A stretch of 64,000 bases of DNA from CAZPXH01 sp964591085. Its GTDB lineage: Bacteria > Spirochaetota > Spirochaetia > DSM-27196 > CAZPXH01. The stretch covers positions 354,509 through 418,508 of the forward strand of contig CAZPXH010000001.1 of assembly GCA_964591085.1 (NCBI GenBank), given 5' to 3'. Each line of letters opens with the position of its first letter. Position 1 is the stretch's first letter. Below, piece by piece: positions 18,717 to 27,380 of this stretch. The translations under genes were made by a program, and so were the position numbers. Under the pieces are notes generated by a model. That model did no database searches and was not told the origin of the DNA. It saw nothing but the letters and a program-made list of their open reading frames with translations.

Positions 18717-19831
18717 CCTTTGTTGTTGAGGCACAAAGTGGCGCCGGCCGCATAGCCACAATGGAACTCCCGCACGGTCCCGTTTCCACCCCGGCCTTCA
18801 TGCCGGTAGGGACCGCGGCCGCGGTGAAGGCAGTCCTCCCGCAGGAGCTTCAGGCCCTCGGCTACGGTCTGATGCTTTCCAACACCTATCACTGCTACCT
18901 CAGGCCGGGTCTAGAGGTGATCGAGGAGGCTGGTGGGCTCCACGCGATGATGGGGTGGAATGGAAACATCCTCACGGACTCGGGTGGCTACCAGGTCTTT
19001 TCTCTTGCGCGTCTGCGGGCGCTGAAGGAAGGTGGCGTCCGGTTCCAATCCCACATTGATGGCGCCCCACTTGAGTTCACGCCGGAGTCGGTTGTGGACG
19101 CGCAGGTGGTCTTTGGTAGCGATATCCAGATGCCCCTGGACGTCTGCGTATCACCGGAAGCCGATCGCGATGAGTGCGAGCGTGGGGTGGCTCTTACCGC
19201 GCGGTGGCTGGAGCGGGCCCGACGGCGCCGGGAAGAACACCCGGACCACCCCGGCGCCCTCTTTGGCATAGTGCAGGGACAGTTTCACGAGGACCTCCGG
19301 ACACAATCGGTGGAGTTGACACTGTCCCAGGGCCTGCCGGGCTACGCCATTGGAGGGCTTTCCGTGGGGGAAGACTTCAGCACCTTTTCCCGCATCCTCA
19401 GGCACACCGCACCCCAACTCCCGCAGGAAAAGCCGCGCTACGTTATGGGGATCGGCACACCGGAGTTGATGCTGGAGGCGGTCTGTGCCGGCATCGATCT
19501 CTTTGACTGTGTATTCGCAACCCGTGTTGCCCGCAATGCAACCCTCTTGACCACTGAAGGGAGAATCAACCTCCGCAACCAGCGCTTCACCCACGATCAC
19601 GAGAAGCTGGACCCCCTGTTGCCTGCGCGATTCCAGCAGCCGGTGAGCAGAGCGTACCTGCGGCATCTGTTTGTTGCGGGGGAGATCAACGCAATGCGCT
19701 ATGCTTCGCTCCATAATCTTGGTTTTATTCAATACCTCATGGACGAAATCCGGGACGCAATCCGCAGGGACTCGCTGGAAGCCTTCCGGACCGAGTTCCT
19801 CCGTCGTTACCAGGCCGGCGCCAATGGCTGA
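18713..19831 (+). CDS. tgt: tRNA-guanine transglycosylase, zinc ligands replaced
   Basis: Tgt swaps guanine-34 of Asp, Asn, His and Tyr tRNAs (GUN anticodons) for a queuosine precursor. The 372-residue length and core are normal: Asp89 in LTDSGGYQVFSL, GGLSVGE, and nucleophile Asp265 in FDCVFATRVARN. What is unusual is the structural zinc site: the usual LDPxCxCxxC reads LDPLLPARFQ (residues 299-308), so all three Cys are replaced (L303, A305, Q308), while the fourth ligand His334 remains in SLHNL. Flanking residues (VSRAYLRHLF) align normally, so a frameshift is unlikely. The ATG overlaps lptG (ATGA). Confidence 0.95.
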   Translation: MTFVVEAQSGAGRIATMELPHGPVSTPAFMPVGTAAAVKAVLPQELQALGYGLMLSNTYHCYLRPGLEVIEEAGGLHAMMGWNGNILTDSGGYQVFSLARLRALKEGGVRFQSHIDGAPLEFTPESVVDAQVVFGSDIQMPLDVCVSPEADRDECERGVALTARWLERARRRREEHPDHPGALFGIVQGQFHEDLRTQSVELTLSQGLPGYAIGGLSVGEDFSTFSRILRHTAPQLPQEKPRYVMGIGTPELMLEAVCAGIDLFDCVFATRVARNATLLTTEGRINLRNQRFTHDHEKLDPLLPARFQQPVSRAYLRHLFVAGEINAMRYASLHNLGFIQYLMDEIRDAIRRDSLEAFRTEFLRRYQAGANG

Positions 19832-21407
19832 GCAGCGGGTGGGGCAGTCGCCAGATTCGGAGGATTCCAGCCGTCGCGCAAGCCTGATGGTGATGGTGGC
19901 AACCCTCGGCTCCCGCCTCCTTGGCTTTGTGCGAAGCGCCGTCATCGCCACGGTCTTTGGAGCCAGTGGGCAGGCGGACGCCCTCAACCTTGCCTTCACG
20001 GTACCAAACAACCTGCGAAAGCTCCTGGCGGAAGGTGCGCTATCGTCTGCCTTCATTCCGGTGCTGTCTGCGGCGCGGTCCGGCGATCATTCCGGGAGCC
20101 GCGCACGCAGTTTCTTTCGTGGGCTGCTGGGAGTGCAGATGCTGGTGCTTTTGCCGCTCACGGCGCTCATCCTGCTGGCTCCACGGGCAACGGCATCCGT
20201 GTTCTTCTCGTTCCCGGACGCAAGCCTTCAGCGGGAGGTGAGCGATCTTCTCCAGGGCATGGTCATCTACCTCCCACTCGTCAGCATCTCTGCAATCCTC
20301 ATGGCTACGCTGCAGGTGCACCGCCGCTTCCTGGTGCCGTCACTGACCCCGCTGGTGTTCTCTATCGCGGTGATCGCTTCTGTTGCCACGCTTTCCTCCA
20401 CACTGGGACCCTGGAGCATGGTGCTCGGCGTCCTGGTGGGGGGCCTCCTGCAGGTAGCGGTCCAGGTACCGGGAGTGCTACGCGCGGGGTACTCTCTGAT
20501 TCCAAGCCTCCCACGGGGTAATGCGGACCTGAGAACTGCAATGCGCCGCTGGCTTCCGGTCCTGTTCAGCGCGAGCCTGTTCACAATCGCGCAGCAGGTT
20601 GCTATTCGCATCGCCAGCGGCCTTCCCGCAGGCAGTGGATCCGCCCTGAGCTACGGAATCGTGTTCTATCAGCTGCCCTTTGGCGTATTCTCCGCAAGTA
20701 TTGCTACCGTCTTCTTCCCGACCTTTGCGGAACGAGGAGCTCGCGGCGATCTGGCAGGTCTTGCGCGCAGTGCGAGCATTGCCAGCGAAACGCTGCTCGC
20801 CCTGCTGCTTCCTAGTGCTGTTCTGCTGATGGTTTTGGCAGAACCGATGGTGATGGTGACCCTACAGGGAGGGCAGTTCACTCGAGAAGCGTCTGAGCTG
20901 ACCGCCCAGGTCCTGTTCTGGTACGCACTCGGGCTGGTTGGTGCCGGGTGGTTCAACCTGCTCCAACGCGTGAGCTATGCAAGGGCGGACTATCGCTCAC
21001 CCCTTTGGGTTGCTGTAGCGGTGGTAACCCTCAACATCGGTCTGAGCCTGCTTTTGGTGGAAGTGACGCAGAGCGTGATCGGCTTGCCGCTTGCAAACAG
21101 TATCTCATTCACGGCCGGGGCTATACTGCTGCTTGTAGTGCAACACCGGACCCTCGGCAGTTTGCTTCAGAAAGCCCAGCTACGGGCAATTCTGGGAATT
21201 GTGCTTGCCTCGGCGGCGATTGGAATCTATCTGGAGCTCGGTCGCCGCCTGTTGGTTCCGTTATACCAGCAGGGTAGAAGCGTAGGGTCATTTGCGGCGG
21301 TAGGGCTCCTCGGCCTTGCGGGAATTGCCGGGTACCTGTTCTTTCTCCGGCTTGCGGGTGTAACTACAGTTCGCGGACTCTTGGTCCGAGGCTCAACAGG
21401 GACGTGA
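19824..21407 (+). CDS. murJ: lipid II flippase MurJ
   Basis: MurJ (MviN) flips lipid II to the outer face of the inner membrane for peptidoglycan synthesis. The 527-residue protein starts MAEQRVGQ; it has about 14 predicted membrane helices and the family motif region FTVPNNLRKLLAEGALSSAFIPV near residues 57-80 (seen here as VPNNLRKLLAEGALS). The ATG at 19824 overlaps the end of tgt by eight bases; a longer reading upstream lies inside tgt. Stop overlaps the next gene (GTGATG). Its place between tgt and an exported HEAT protein shows co-expression with envelope functions. Confidence 0.95.
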   Translation: MAEQRVGQSPDSEDSSRRASLMVMVATLGSRLLGFVRSAVIATVFGASGQADALNLAFTVPNNLRKLLAEGALSSAFIPVLSAARSGDHSGSRARSFFRGLLGVQMLVLLPLTALILLAPRATASVFFSFPDASLQREVSDLLQGMVIYLPLVSISAILMATLQVHRRFLVPSLTPLVFSIAVIASVATLSSTLGPWSMVLGVLVGGLLQVAVQVPGVLRAGYSLIPSLPRGNADLRTAMRRWLPVLFSASLFTIAQQVAIRIASGLPAGSGSALSYGIVFYQLPFGVFSASIATVFFPTFAERGARGDLAGLARSASIASETLLALLLPSAVLLMVLAEPMVMVTLQGGQFTREASELTAQVLFWYALGLVGAGWFNLLQRVSYARADYRSPLWVAVAVVTLNIGLSLLLVEVTQSVIGLPLANSISFTAGAILLLVVQHRTLGSLLQKAQLRAILGIVLASAAIGIYLELGRRLLVPLYQQGRSVGSFAAVGLLGLAGIAGYLFFLRLAGVTTVRGLLVRGSTGT

Positions 21408-22816
21408 TGAGTCAACCGCGCAACCTCATTCTGTTGTTCGCCCTCCTATGCACCGCAGCGTTTGGGCAGGATGGCCCGAGCTCCCAGCAGGAAGTGATAC
21501 AGGAGCGTCTGCAATTTGGCATTGATGCCCAGGTGATTGAGACGCTGACCGACATTCGCCAGAACCAGAGAGCGGAGTTCATTCCCGCGGTGACCGAGCT
21601 ACTGCAGACCCGCCGGGGTACCACGGTCCGTACTGCCGCGCTGGAGACCCTGAGGGCGCTGGAGTCCGCAGAAGCGGGCAACTTTGTCAGAGCCAACCTC
21701 GGCGAAAACGCTGATCTGCCGGACGCGCTGTGGCTTGAGATGATGCGAAGCGTGCGGGATCTGGAGATTCAGCTGAGCCCGGCGCAGGCGGCGGTTATCC
21801 TAGACGAAGTCCGGCGGGACCGCGGCCAGACTTCAATCCTTGCGGTGGAAGCACTGGCACAGGCTGCCATCCGAAGCAGACGGATTGAGCGTCGCCTGGA
21901 CCCGGCTGAAGAGCTACTGATCCTGCTTGCGGACAGCGCAAGCAGTGAAGGACTGCGCTCCAGCATCATCCTGGCGCTCGGCGAGCTCCAGAGTCAGGAG
22001 GCGGTGCCGGAACTCGTGAGCCTTCTGGAGGATAACTCGCAATCCAACAGCCTCAGATACTTTGCCGCCGATTCCCTCGGCAGAATTGGCGATCCAGCGG
22101 CGATTCCGGCACTCACCGCCAGCCTGGACAGTGAGATCGCCCTCATGCGTGCCTATGCCGTATCCGCCCTCGCGCGCTTTGGCACCGATGACGCCGCAGT
22201 TGAGCGCGTGCTTGAGGCCCTTCGTGACGATTTCTGGCGGGTTCGCGTCCTTGCACTGGAGGCGGTTGCCGAACTTGAGATCCGGGACGCGGAAGCGGCG
22301 GTAGGGTTTATGGTGCGCTCGGATCCGGAGCTTCGGGTCCGCACGGAAGCCGCGCAGACCCTGGCAGCACTCGGTGGCCAGGCGGCGTGGGAGCAGCTTG
22401 AGGAGACGTTTGGGGATCCGCGCGCTCCCCGTGAACTCAGGCTGTCTGCCCTGCAGGAGCTGGTAGCGGGTGCCGCGGCGCAGTCTTCTTCGGCGATTCT
22501 TGCATCAGCGCTTGCAGAGGAAGAGCAGCCCAATTCCCAGCTGCTGCCCGCAGTTGCCTCCCTGCTCGCTGCCACGGGCAATCCGGTCTACGAGCCGTTC
22601 TGGGCCCGCCTTATGGACTCAAGCGAAGTGTCACTTGTCCTCATTGCAATCCGAGCGGTGGGGCAGGCGGGCCTGACGGAGTATCGGGATCGGCTGGAAG
22701 GGTGGGTGACCGCACGAAACAGCTCCCCCGTGATTGTGAGAACTGCCTCAGATGCGTTGGACGCCCTTGGCTTTCCGGCACACGGGGAATCTGAGGCTTC
22801 GGAAAGTCCAGAATAA
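21407..22816 (+). CDS. exported HEAT-repeat protein
   Basis: The product (469 residues from ATG 21407, or 470 from GTG 21404) has a signal peptide (MSQPRNLILLFALLCTAAFGQ) and then consists of about ten HEAT/PBS-lyase-like repeats of roughly 30 residues: for instance IILALGELQSQEAVPELVSL, ADSLGRIGDPAAIPALTASL, YAVSALARFGTDDAAVERVL. Such alpha-solenoids bind proteins or peptides; no catalytic residues are seen. It is the last gene of the murJ run and therefore probably acts in the periplasm, on an unknown partner. HEAT-repeat exported proteins are common in spirochaetes. Confidence 0.8.
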   Translation: MSQPRNLILLFALLCTAAFGQDGPSSQQEVIQERLQFGIDAQVIETLTDIRQNQRAEFIPAVTELLQTRRGTTVRTAALETLRALESAEAGNFVRANLGENADLPDALWLEMMRSVRDLEIQLSPAQAAVILDEVRRDRGQTSILAVEALAQAAIRSRRIERRLDPAEELLILLADSASSEGLRSSIILALGELQSQEAVPELVSLLEDNSQSNSLRYFAADSLGRIGDPAAIPALTASLDSEIALMRAYAVSALARFGTDDAAVERVLEALRDDFWRVRVLALEAVAELEIRDAEAAVGFMVRSDPELRVRTEAAQTLAALGGQAAWEQLEETFGDPRAPRELRLSALQELVAGAAAQSSSAILASALAEEEQPNSQLLPAVASLLAATGNPVYEPFWARLMDSSEVSLVLIAIRAVGQAGLTEYRDRLEGWVTARNSSPVIVRTASDALDALGFPAHGESEASESPE

Positions 22817-22847
22817 TCTGACGGGACGCGATCGCCTCCGGACTATC

Positions 22848-22876
22848 AGCGCTGGCCCTTTTTACCTGCCGGCGCT
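22848..22876. terminator. inverted repeat between convergent genes
   Basis: AGCGCTGGC (22848-22856) and GCCGGCGCT (22868-22876) form a nine-pair stem with one G-T pair. The short gap (22817-22894) separates the stops of two convergent transcripts, so a two-way terminator is plausible, but the T-run is in the loop rather than after the stem, which makes the call weak. Confidence 0.35.
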
Positions 22877-22894
22877 TCGCACCCGGCCGGGGGT

Positions 22895-25600
22895 CTAGTA
22901 CTCGGCCGCGGCGATCTCTTCCACCCGGTAGTGGTACTTCTGATCGTTGATCTGGAAGTTCAGCTCCTCGCCAGGCTTGTGCTGGAAGAGCCGGTTCCCG
23001 AACGGCGAAAGATAGGAGATCACGTTCCGGTTGGGATCTGACTCCCACGGTCCGAGGATGGTGTAGGTCTCTTCAGACTCGTTCTCCAGGTTCTTGAGCT
23101 TGACCTTGGTGCCAAAGCTGACCCGGCTTGCATCAACATCCCGCCGATCAACGATCTTTGCCTGCTCAATCTCAGCCTTCCATCTGGCGGCCTGGTTATT
23201 GAGGATATCCTGCCGCTCCTTGGCTGCCTTGTACTCAGCGTTCTCCCGAAGGTCGCCCAGCTCGCGAGCCACGGCAATCTCCCGGCTGTTCTGCGGCACC
23301 TCAACTTCCAGGAGATGGTTGAGCGCCCGCTGCTTGTCCGAGTAACTCGAGGGAGTGACAAAGAAGCCACCGCTCTGGACAGATTCGCGCTCGTCGCTGC
23401 CAAAGAAAACAAAGTCGGGGAAGCGTTCAACGATCGTGACGCGGAGATCGCGCACCAGCGCAAGATCCAGGTCCTTCACGTCTTCAACAAGCGTGTAGAT
23501 CCGGTAAATGGACTCTTCGTCCGCTTCCCGGACATATGAGAGCAGCCGCTCGTCCTCAAAGAGGAAACTGCTGACCTGCCGGTTCACCTTGCGGTTCTGG
23601 GCAACGTCCCGGCGATTGTCGATGTCCCGGAAGGTGATGTCCAGGATGTTGATCATGCTAATGAGAATCTTCTCGTAGCTGACACTGAGTTTTGCAAACC
23701 AGGGCTCGTCAATACCCGTGCGGACGAGCCAGACAAAGGCCTCGCGCTGCTCACGGAAATTCTGCCAGGTCTGGACAAACAGGGAGTCAATCTCGTCAAC
23801 CCGATCCTCTTCCTCAAAGCGGCTGATGATGTCCCGAGTGAGGAAATAGGGGTACAAGCGGAGGTAGATTCCAGGCCAATCCCTGACATGCTTGCGAACG
23901 CGTCCGAGGAACTCGCGCCTGAGCTCCGGGTTGTCCATGACTTGATACACGGATTCCAGGTCCGTGATCCGGTCATAGAGCTCACGGAAGTCCAGACTGA
24001 CTCCCGGGTTCAGGAAGGGATACTGGGAGACAATCCCCCGCAGCAACAGCGCGGAGGAAAGCACCATCTCGTCCACCGGACCGCTCTGCTTCACAAAGCC
24101 CACGAAGTAGTCGACCATCTCCCGGAACAGGTCAGACTCGATTGCAGACTCGTCAGCCTGACGCTCAACGATCTTGAGGAAATCCTGGATGATCTTAACG
24201 CGATTGAAAAATGACTTGTCCGCACGGAACTTGTTAAAGGTCTTCTCTTCCAGCGTGATAGGCTGCTCGCGCACCACATAGGTGTCCGGCTTGTCCGGAA
24301 GGTTACCAAAGGACTCGTCAGTCTTGAGCAGCGCGCGAGCCTTGGTGCTCCAGGAAGACCATTCCCCCTGGGTCAGGATTCCCGGCACGAGCTCCGCCTT
24401 TACCTTCTTCATGTCAGCGGAATTGTCAAAACTGCGAATGATCGTCTTCAGAGCCCAGACTGGCTCTTCCTTGGTCTGCTTACGCACGTCTTCTTTCTTC
24501 CGGCTGATCCGCTGAACCCAGATGTGGTCCTTGCTCAGGATGGTGAGTGCGTTGACCGCCATCTTCAGCGACATCTTGTGCCCGCGCTTCTTCACGAAAT
24601 TGATGGTTATCTCGTCCCCGTCAATCCGACGGATCAGGCCCACGCCCCAGGTCCGGTGATACACGTAGTTCCCGGCGTCAAAGGAGATGTGCTTTTCAAA
24701 GTCAGCGATGGCATCGTGAACGTTCCGCCATCCCTGGGTGAGGTTGGATAGCCGGATGTACTCGTCGAGCTGGCTGTGCTCGGCAAATTTGGAGCGGAAG
24801 GCGTCTACAATCTGTTCGCGGGCTTCCTCATTCTTGGGCTCGTAGCTCAGGATGCGCTTGAGGATTTCAATAGCCGTATCCCAGTTTCCGGAATCGCGGA
24901 AATGGGGGTACAGGTCCTCAAGCAGCTGAGCGGCGCGCTCCTCGCTGATGGTCTTTGCAACCTTGGACTCGGCGTGGAAGAAGAACTCGGTTTCCTCCGG
25001 AACCAGGTCCCGCAGCTTGTGCCAGATCTCCCGGATGTTGTTGTACTGCCGTTTGTTGATGAAACGGTGGAGGGCCTTTTTGTAGAAGGCAACGGCGTCA
25101 TTCACCTTGCCTTCCTGCTCGCGCTGCCGCGCGAGCTGCTCCACCATGTCGGCTTCCTCGTAGTCTACGCGGATCAGGCGCTCCCAGACCTCGTAGACCT
25201 TGTCCATTTGGTTTTCGTTGGTGTAGGTCTCGGCCAAGGTCCGCAGCGCAAAACGACTCTCGCCGAAGTCCAGGATACGGCGTGCGAGGTATTCAACGAT
25301 GTTCCAGCGGTGATTGTCCGAGAAGATCTGGACAAGCTGGTTGAGGTACTCGTCATCGATGTTCTGCCGCTGAATGCGGATGACGCCGGCGAGGTACAGC
25401 GCAATGATGCTGTTCTTGGTGTGCTGCAGGTGCTCTTCGCAGGCTTCCAGGACCTCGGAAGCCGAGTGGGCTTCCTGCACATCCTGCAGCAGTTCATCAA
25501 ACTGCTGGAACGCTGCAACGGTGTAATTGTTCAGGGCCGCTCTGGTCCACTTCTCCTCGTTGAGGTATTCGTTGACCCGTCCCAGAATCGTTTGTGCCAT
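22895..25600 (-). CDS. greA: GreA transcript-cleavage factor fused to a long N-terminal helical region
   Basis: The last 155 residues of this 901-residue protein are a complete Gre factor: a coiled coil with the acidic tip GDLRENAEYKAAKERQ (Asp and Glu that activate polymerase backtrack cleavage) and a C-terminal FKBP-like domain (KVKLKNLENESEETYTILG, ISYLSPFGNRLF). The first 740 residues are mostly helical, with TPR-like early parts (ALYLAGVIRIQRQ, ALRTLAETYTNENQ, VYEVWERL) and a small beta region near 305-350 (YHRTWGVGLIRRIDGDEITI) that resembles a Tudor-like RNA polymerase-binding fold. This fusion is known in spirochaetes. ATG 25600 is chosen because GGCGGAG precedes it by six bases; the longer frame to 25648 has no such site. 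Confidence 0.9.
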   Translation of the reverse strand: MAQTILGRVNEYLNEEKWTRAALNNYTVAAFQQFDELLQDVQEAHSASEVLEACEEHLQHTKNSIIALYLAGVIRIQRQNIDDEYLNQLVQIFSDNHRWNIVEYLARRILDFGESRFALRTLAETYTNENQMDKVYEVWERLIRVDYEEADMVEQLARQREQEGKVNDAVAFYKKALHRFINKRQYNNIREIWHKLRDLVPEETEFFFHAESKVAKTISEERAAQLLEDLYPHFRDSGNWDTAIEILKRILSYEPKNEEAREQIVDAFRSKFAEHSQLDEYIRLSNLTQGWRNVHDAIADFEKHISFDAGNYVYHRTWGVGLIRRIDGDEITINFVKKRGHKMSLKMAVNALTILSKDHIWVQRISRKKEDVRKQTKEEPVWALKTIIRSFDNSADMKKVKAELVPGILTQGEWSSWSTKARALLKTDESFGNLPDKPDTYVVREQPITLEEKTFNKFRADKSFFNRVKIIQDFLKIVERQADESAIESDLFREMVDYFVGFVKQSGPVDEMVLSSALLLRGIVSQYPFLNPGVSLDFRELYDRITDLESVYQVMDNPELRREFLGRVRKHVRDWPGIYLRLYPYFLTRDIISRFEEEDRVDEIDSLFVQTWQNFREQREAFVWLVRTGIDEPWFAKLSVSYEKILISMINILDITFRDIDNRRDVAQNRKVNRQVSSFLFEDERLLSYVREADEESIYRIYTLVEDVKDLDLALVRDLRVTIVERFPDFVFFGSDERESVQSGGFFVTPSSYSDKQRALNHLLEVEVPQNSREIAVARELGDLRENAEYKAAKERQDILNNQAARWKAEIEQAKIVDRRDVDASRVSFGTKVKLKNLENESEETYTILGPWESDPNRNVISYLSPFGNRLFQHKPGEELNFQINDQKYHYRVEEIAAAEY

Positions 25601-25618
25601 GTATTCTCCGCCTCTACG

Positions 25619-25640
25619 CGCGGCGCCAATCTGCGCCGCG
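25619..25640 (-). promoter_or_regulatory. GC-rich hairpin in the greA leader
   Basis: CGCGGCGC (25619-25626) and GCGCCGCG (25633-25640) are a perfect eight-base inverted repeat with a six-base loop. It lies in the 77-base gap between the TPR gene and greA and ends about 18 bases before the greA start, next to its ribosome binding site. There is no T-run, so it is more likely a translational or stability element than a terminator. Confidence 0.4.
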
Positions 25641-25677
25641 TCTCTCATAATTCTTTTTGCCGTATCGAATAACGTAC

Positions 25678-26559
25678 CTAATTCCGGTACTCCTCGTAAA
25701 TGGCCTGATCCAGGCTGCGAATCTTGAGCAGCACCTCTTCAATCCGCGACTGCTCAGCGCCGGATCCTTTCAGGTGATCCACCAGCCAGAAGTACCGGTT
25801 CAGCAGTCGAGGGACCAGCCAGCTGTTGCTCCTCCGGTCCGAATAATCGCGCTCCAGGGCATAAATGGACTGCAGGAGCTGCCCGTACTCGATTGGCCGA
25901 AGCTCCCGGGTGACGGTGAACTCGTGCCGAAGCACAGCGTACACTGGAATCCACTCCTTGAGCGCGACCTCCTCATGACCGGACTCGCGCGCGGTGCGCT
26001 CCAGGGCCCGGAGTAGCTGGGATTCCAGGAAGCGGAGTTCAATTGCCTCCGGATCCACAAAGAAGGCCTCCCGGAACAGCGCGCGCGCCGCCCGGCTGTC
26101 GTTGACCAGAGCGCTGACATCCGCAAGCTCCGCAAGCAGTTGCGCGTCCCGTGGCGCCTGCTTCGTGCCACTGCGAATTGCGTCAGCCGCCGAATCAAAG
26201 CGGCCCTGCGCCTTCAGGCATCGCGCCAGCCCCAGGCATACGGCCACGGTCATTCCCTCGGAGGCCGCTGCCTCCCGGTACCCGTGGTAGGCCATCCCGA
26301 ACACCAGGGATCGAAAACCATCAATCACCTGCTCGTCTTCCAGACCAACCCGCATAACAAAGGTACGAAATTGCAGCCATTGTTCCAGCAGGTGCTCACC
26401 GGAGGCAAAGCCCCGGTCAGCTCCATCAATTCGCCCAAGTCGCTCTTCCCAGAACCGGACGTACTTCAGCGTGTCCATCACGCTGGTGCCCTCAGATTCA
26501 AGCGCAAGAGCTGACTCAAGCGTCTTTCGTGCCCCGGTGAGTTGCCCGGCACGAATCAA
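25678..26559 (-). CDS. TPR-like helical protein of unknown function
   Basis: I do not recognise a specific family. The 293-residue product has no signal peptide or membrane helix and is built of helix pairs of TPR type (for example VAVCLGLARCLKAQGRFDSAADAIR, here shortened to AVCLGLARCLKAQGRFD, and SRAARALFREAFFVDPEA). The start is taken at TTG 26559, with GGCGGAAG eight bases before it and a promoter whose transcription start would lie about 40 bases upstream; the frame continues to a TAG at 26608-26610, so an in-frame CTG at 26598 is the only longer choice. It precedes greA on the same strand, 77 bases apart, and could be co-transcribed. Confidence 0.7.
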   Translation of the reverse strand: MIRAGQLTGARKTLESALALESEGTSVMDTLKYVRFWEERLGRIDGADRGFASGEHLLEQWLQFRTFVMRVGLEDEQVIDGFRSLVFGMAYHGYREAAASEGMTVAVCLGLARCLKAQGRFDSAADAIRSGTKQAPRDAQLLAELADVSALVNDSRAARALFREAFFVDPEAIELRFLESQLLRALERTARESGHEEVALKEWIPVYAVLRHEFTVTRELRPIEYGQLLQSIYALERDYSDRRSNSWLVPRLLNRYFWLVDHLKGSGAEQSRIEEVLLKIRSLDQAIYEEYRN

Positions 26560-26604
26560 TTGCAGAGCTTCCGCCAGTTCTTCCCGATGCGCAGCCAGGG
26601 GGGC

Positions 26605-26633
26605 ATGCTACCAGATTGGCGCCCGTGCGGCAA
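26605..26633 (-). promoter_or_regulatory. promoter of the leftward TPR-greA transcript
   Basis: On the minus strand TTGCCG (26628-26633) and TAGCAT (26605-26610) are spaced by 17 bases in the divergent gap before the TPR gene. The predicted start near 26598 gives a leader of about 38 nt ahead of TTG 26559, consistent with the chosen start. Confidence 0.55.
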
Positions 26634-26679
26634 AGCAAGCGACTGTCCCCTCATGCGCTCACGCGATAGACTGAATAAC

Positions 26680-27354
26680 GTGAGCGGGACCATTGTAGCC
26701 CCATCAATTCTCAGCGCTGACTTCACGGTTCTTGGTTCCGAGGTACAGCGGGTTGTGGAGGCGGGCGCGGACTGGATTCACCTGGACGTGATGGACGGCG
26801 CCTTTGTGCCGAATCTCACGTTTGGGCCTCCTGTTGTTGCGGCAATTCGCCCGCTGAGCCCCCTGCCGCTTGACGTCCACCTGATGATTGATGCGCCAGA
26901 ACGCCTGGTGGACACCTTTATCGGTGCAGGCGCGGATTGGCTAACCTTTCACGTGGAGGCTTCCGTCCACGCACATCGCCTGGCTCAAACAATTCGAGGG
27001 GCCGATGTGAAGCCAGGCGTTGCCCTGGTACCGTCCAGCTCCGCCGAGTCCGTGCGGGAGATGCTGCCCTTTGTGGACCAGGTTCTGGTGATGACGGTAA
27101 ATCCGGGATTCGGCGGGCAGGTCATGATCCCGCAGATGCAGCGCAAGATCACCCAGCTTGCGAGGTGGAGGGAAGACGAAGGGCTTGACTTCCTGATCTC
27201 CGTGGATGGGGGGGTGAACAGGAGCACCGCGCGTGATCTCCGCGCCTGGGGTGCGGATGTGCTTGTCAGCGGATCCTCTTTTTTCGACGCCGAGGATCCG
27301 GCTGAATATGTGCGGGTACTGCACGAACTACCGGGCCTTCAGAATCCCGGGTAG
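26680..27354 (+). CDS. rpe: ribulose-phosphate 3-epimerase
   Basis: Rpe interconverts ribulose 5-phosphate and xylulose 5-phosphate in the pentose phosphate pathway. The 224-residue TIM barrel shows APSILSADF, WIHLDVMDGAFVPNLTFGP (metal ligands His and Asp), VHLMI, FHVEA, ALVPSS, VLVMTVNPGFGGQ, SVDGGVN and the phosphate loop VSGSSFF. GTG 26680 gives the usual N-terminus (MSGTIVAPSIL). An in-frame ATG at 26653 would add nine residues; neither has a clear ribosome binding site. TAGACT at 26667-26672 could be a -10 element only about eight bases from the GTG, suggesting a leaderless message. Confidence 0.95.
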   Translation: MSGTIVAPSILSADFTVLGSEVQRVVEAGADWIHLDVMDGAFVPNLTFGPPVVAAIRPLSPLPLDVHLMIDAPERLVDTFIGAGADWLTFHVEASVHAHRLAQTIRGADVKPGVALVPSSSAESVREMLPFVDQVLVMTVNPGFGGQVMIPQMQRKITQLARWREDEGLDFLISVDGGVNRSTARDLRAWGADVLVSGSSFFDAEDPAEYVRVLHELPGLQNPG

Positions 27355-27380
27355 TGGACGAAGATAGGGAGAAGAGAACG

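Noticed and set aside
24776..25672. Plus-strand open frame of 298 codons opposite greA
   Set aside because: Mirrors the leucine/glutamate-rich helices of the GreA fusion; it would start inside a coding region with no signals of its own.
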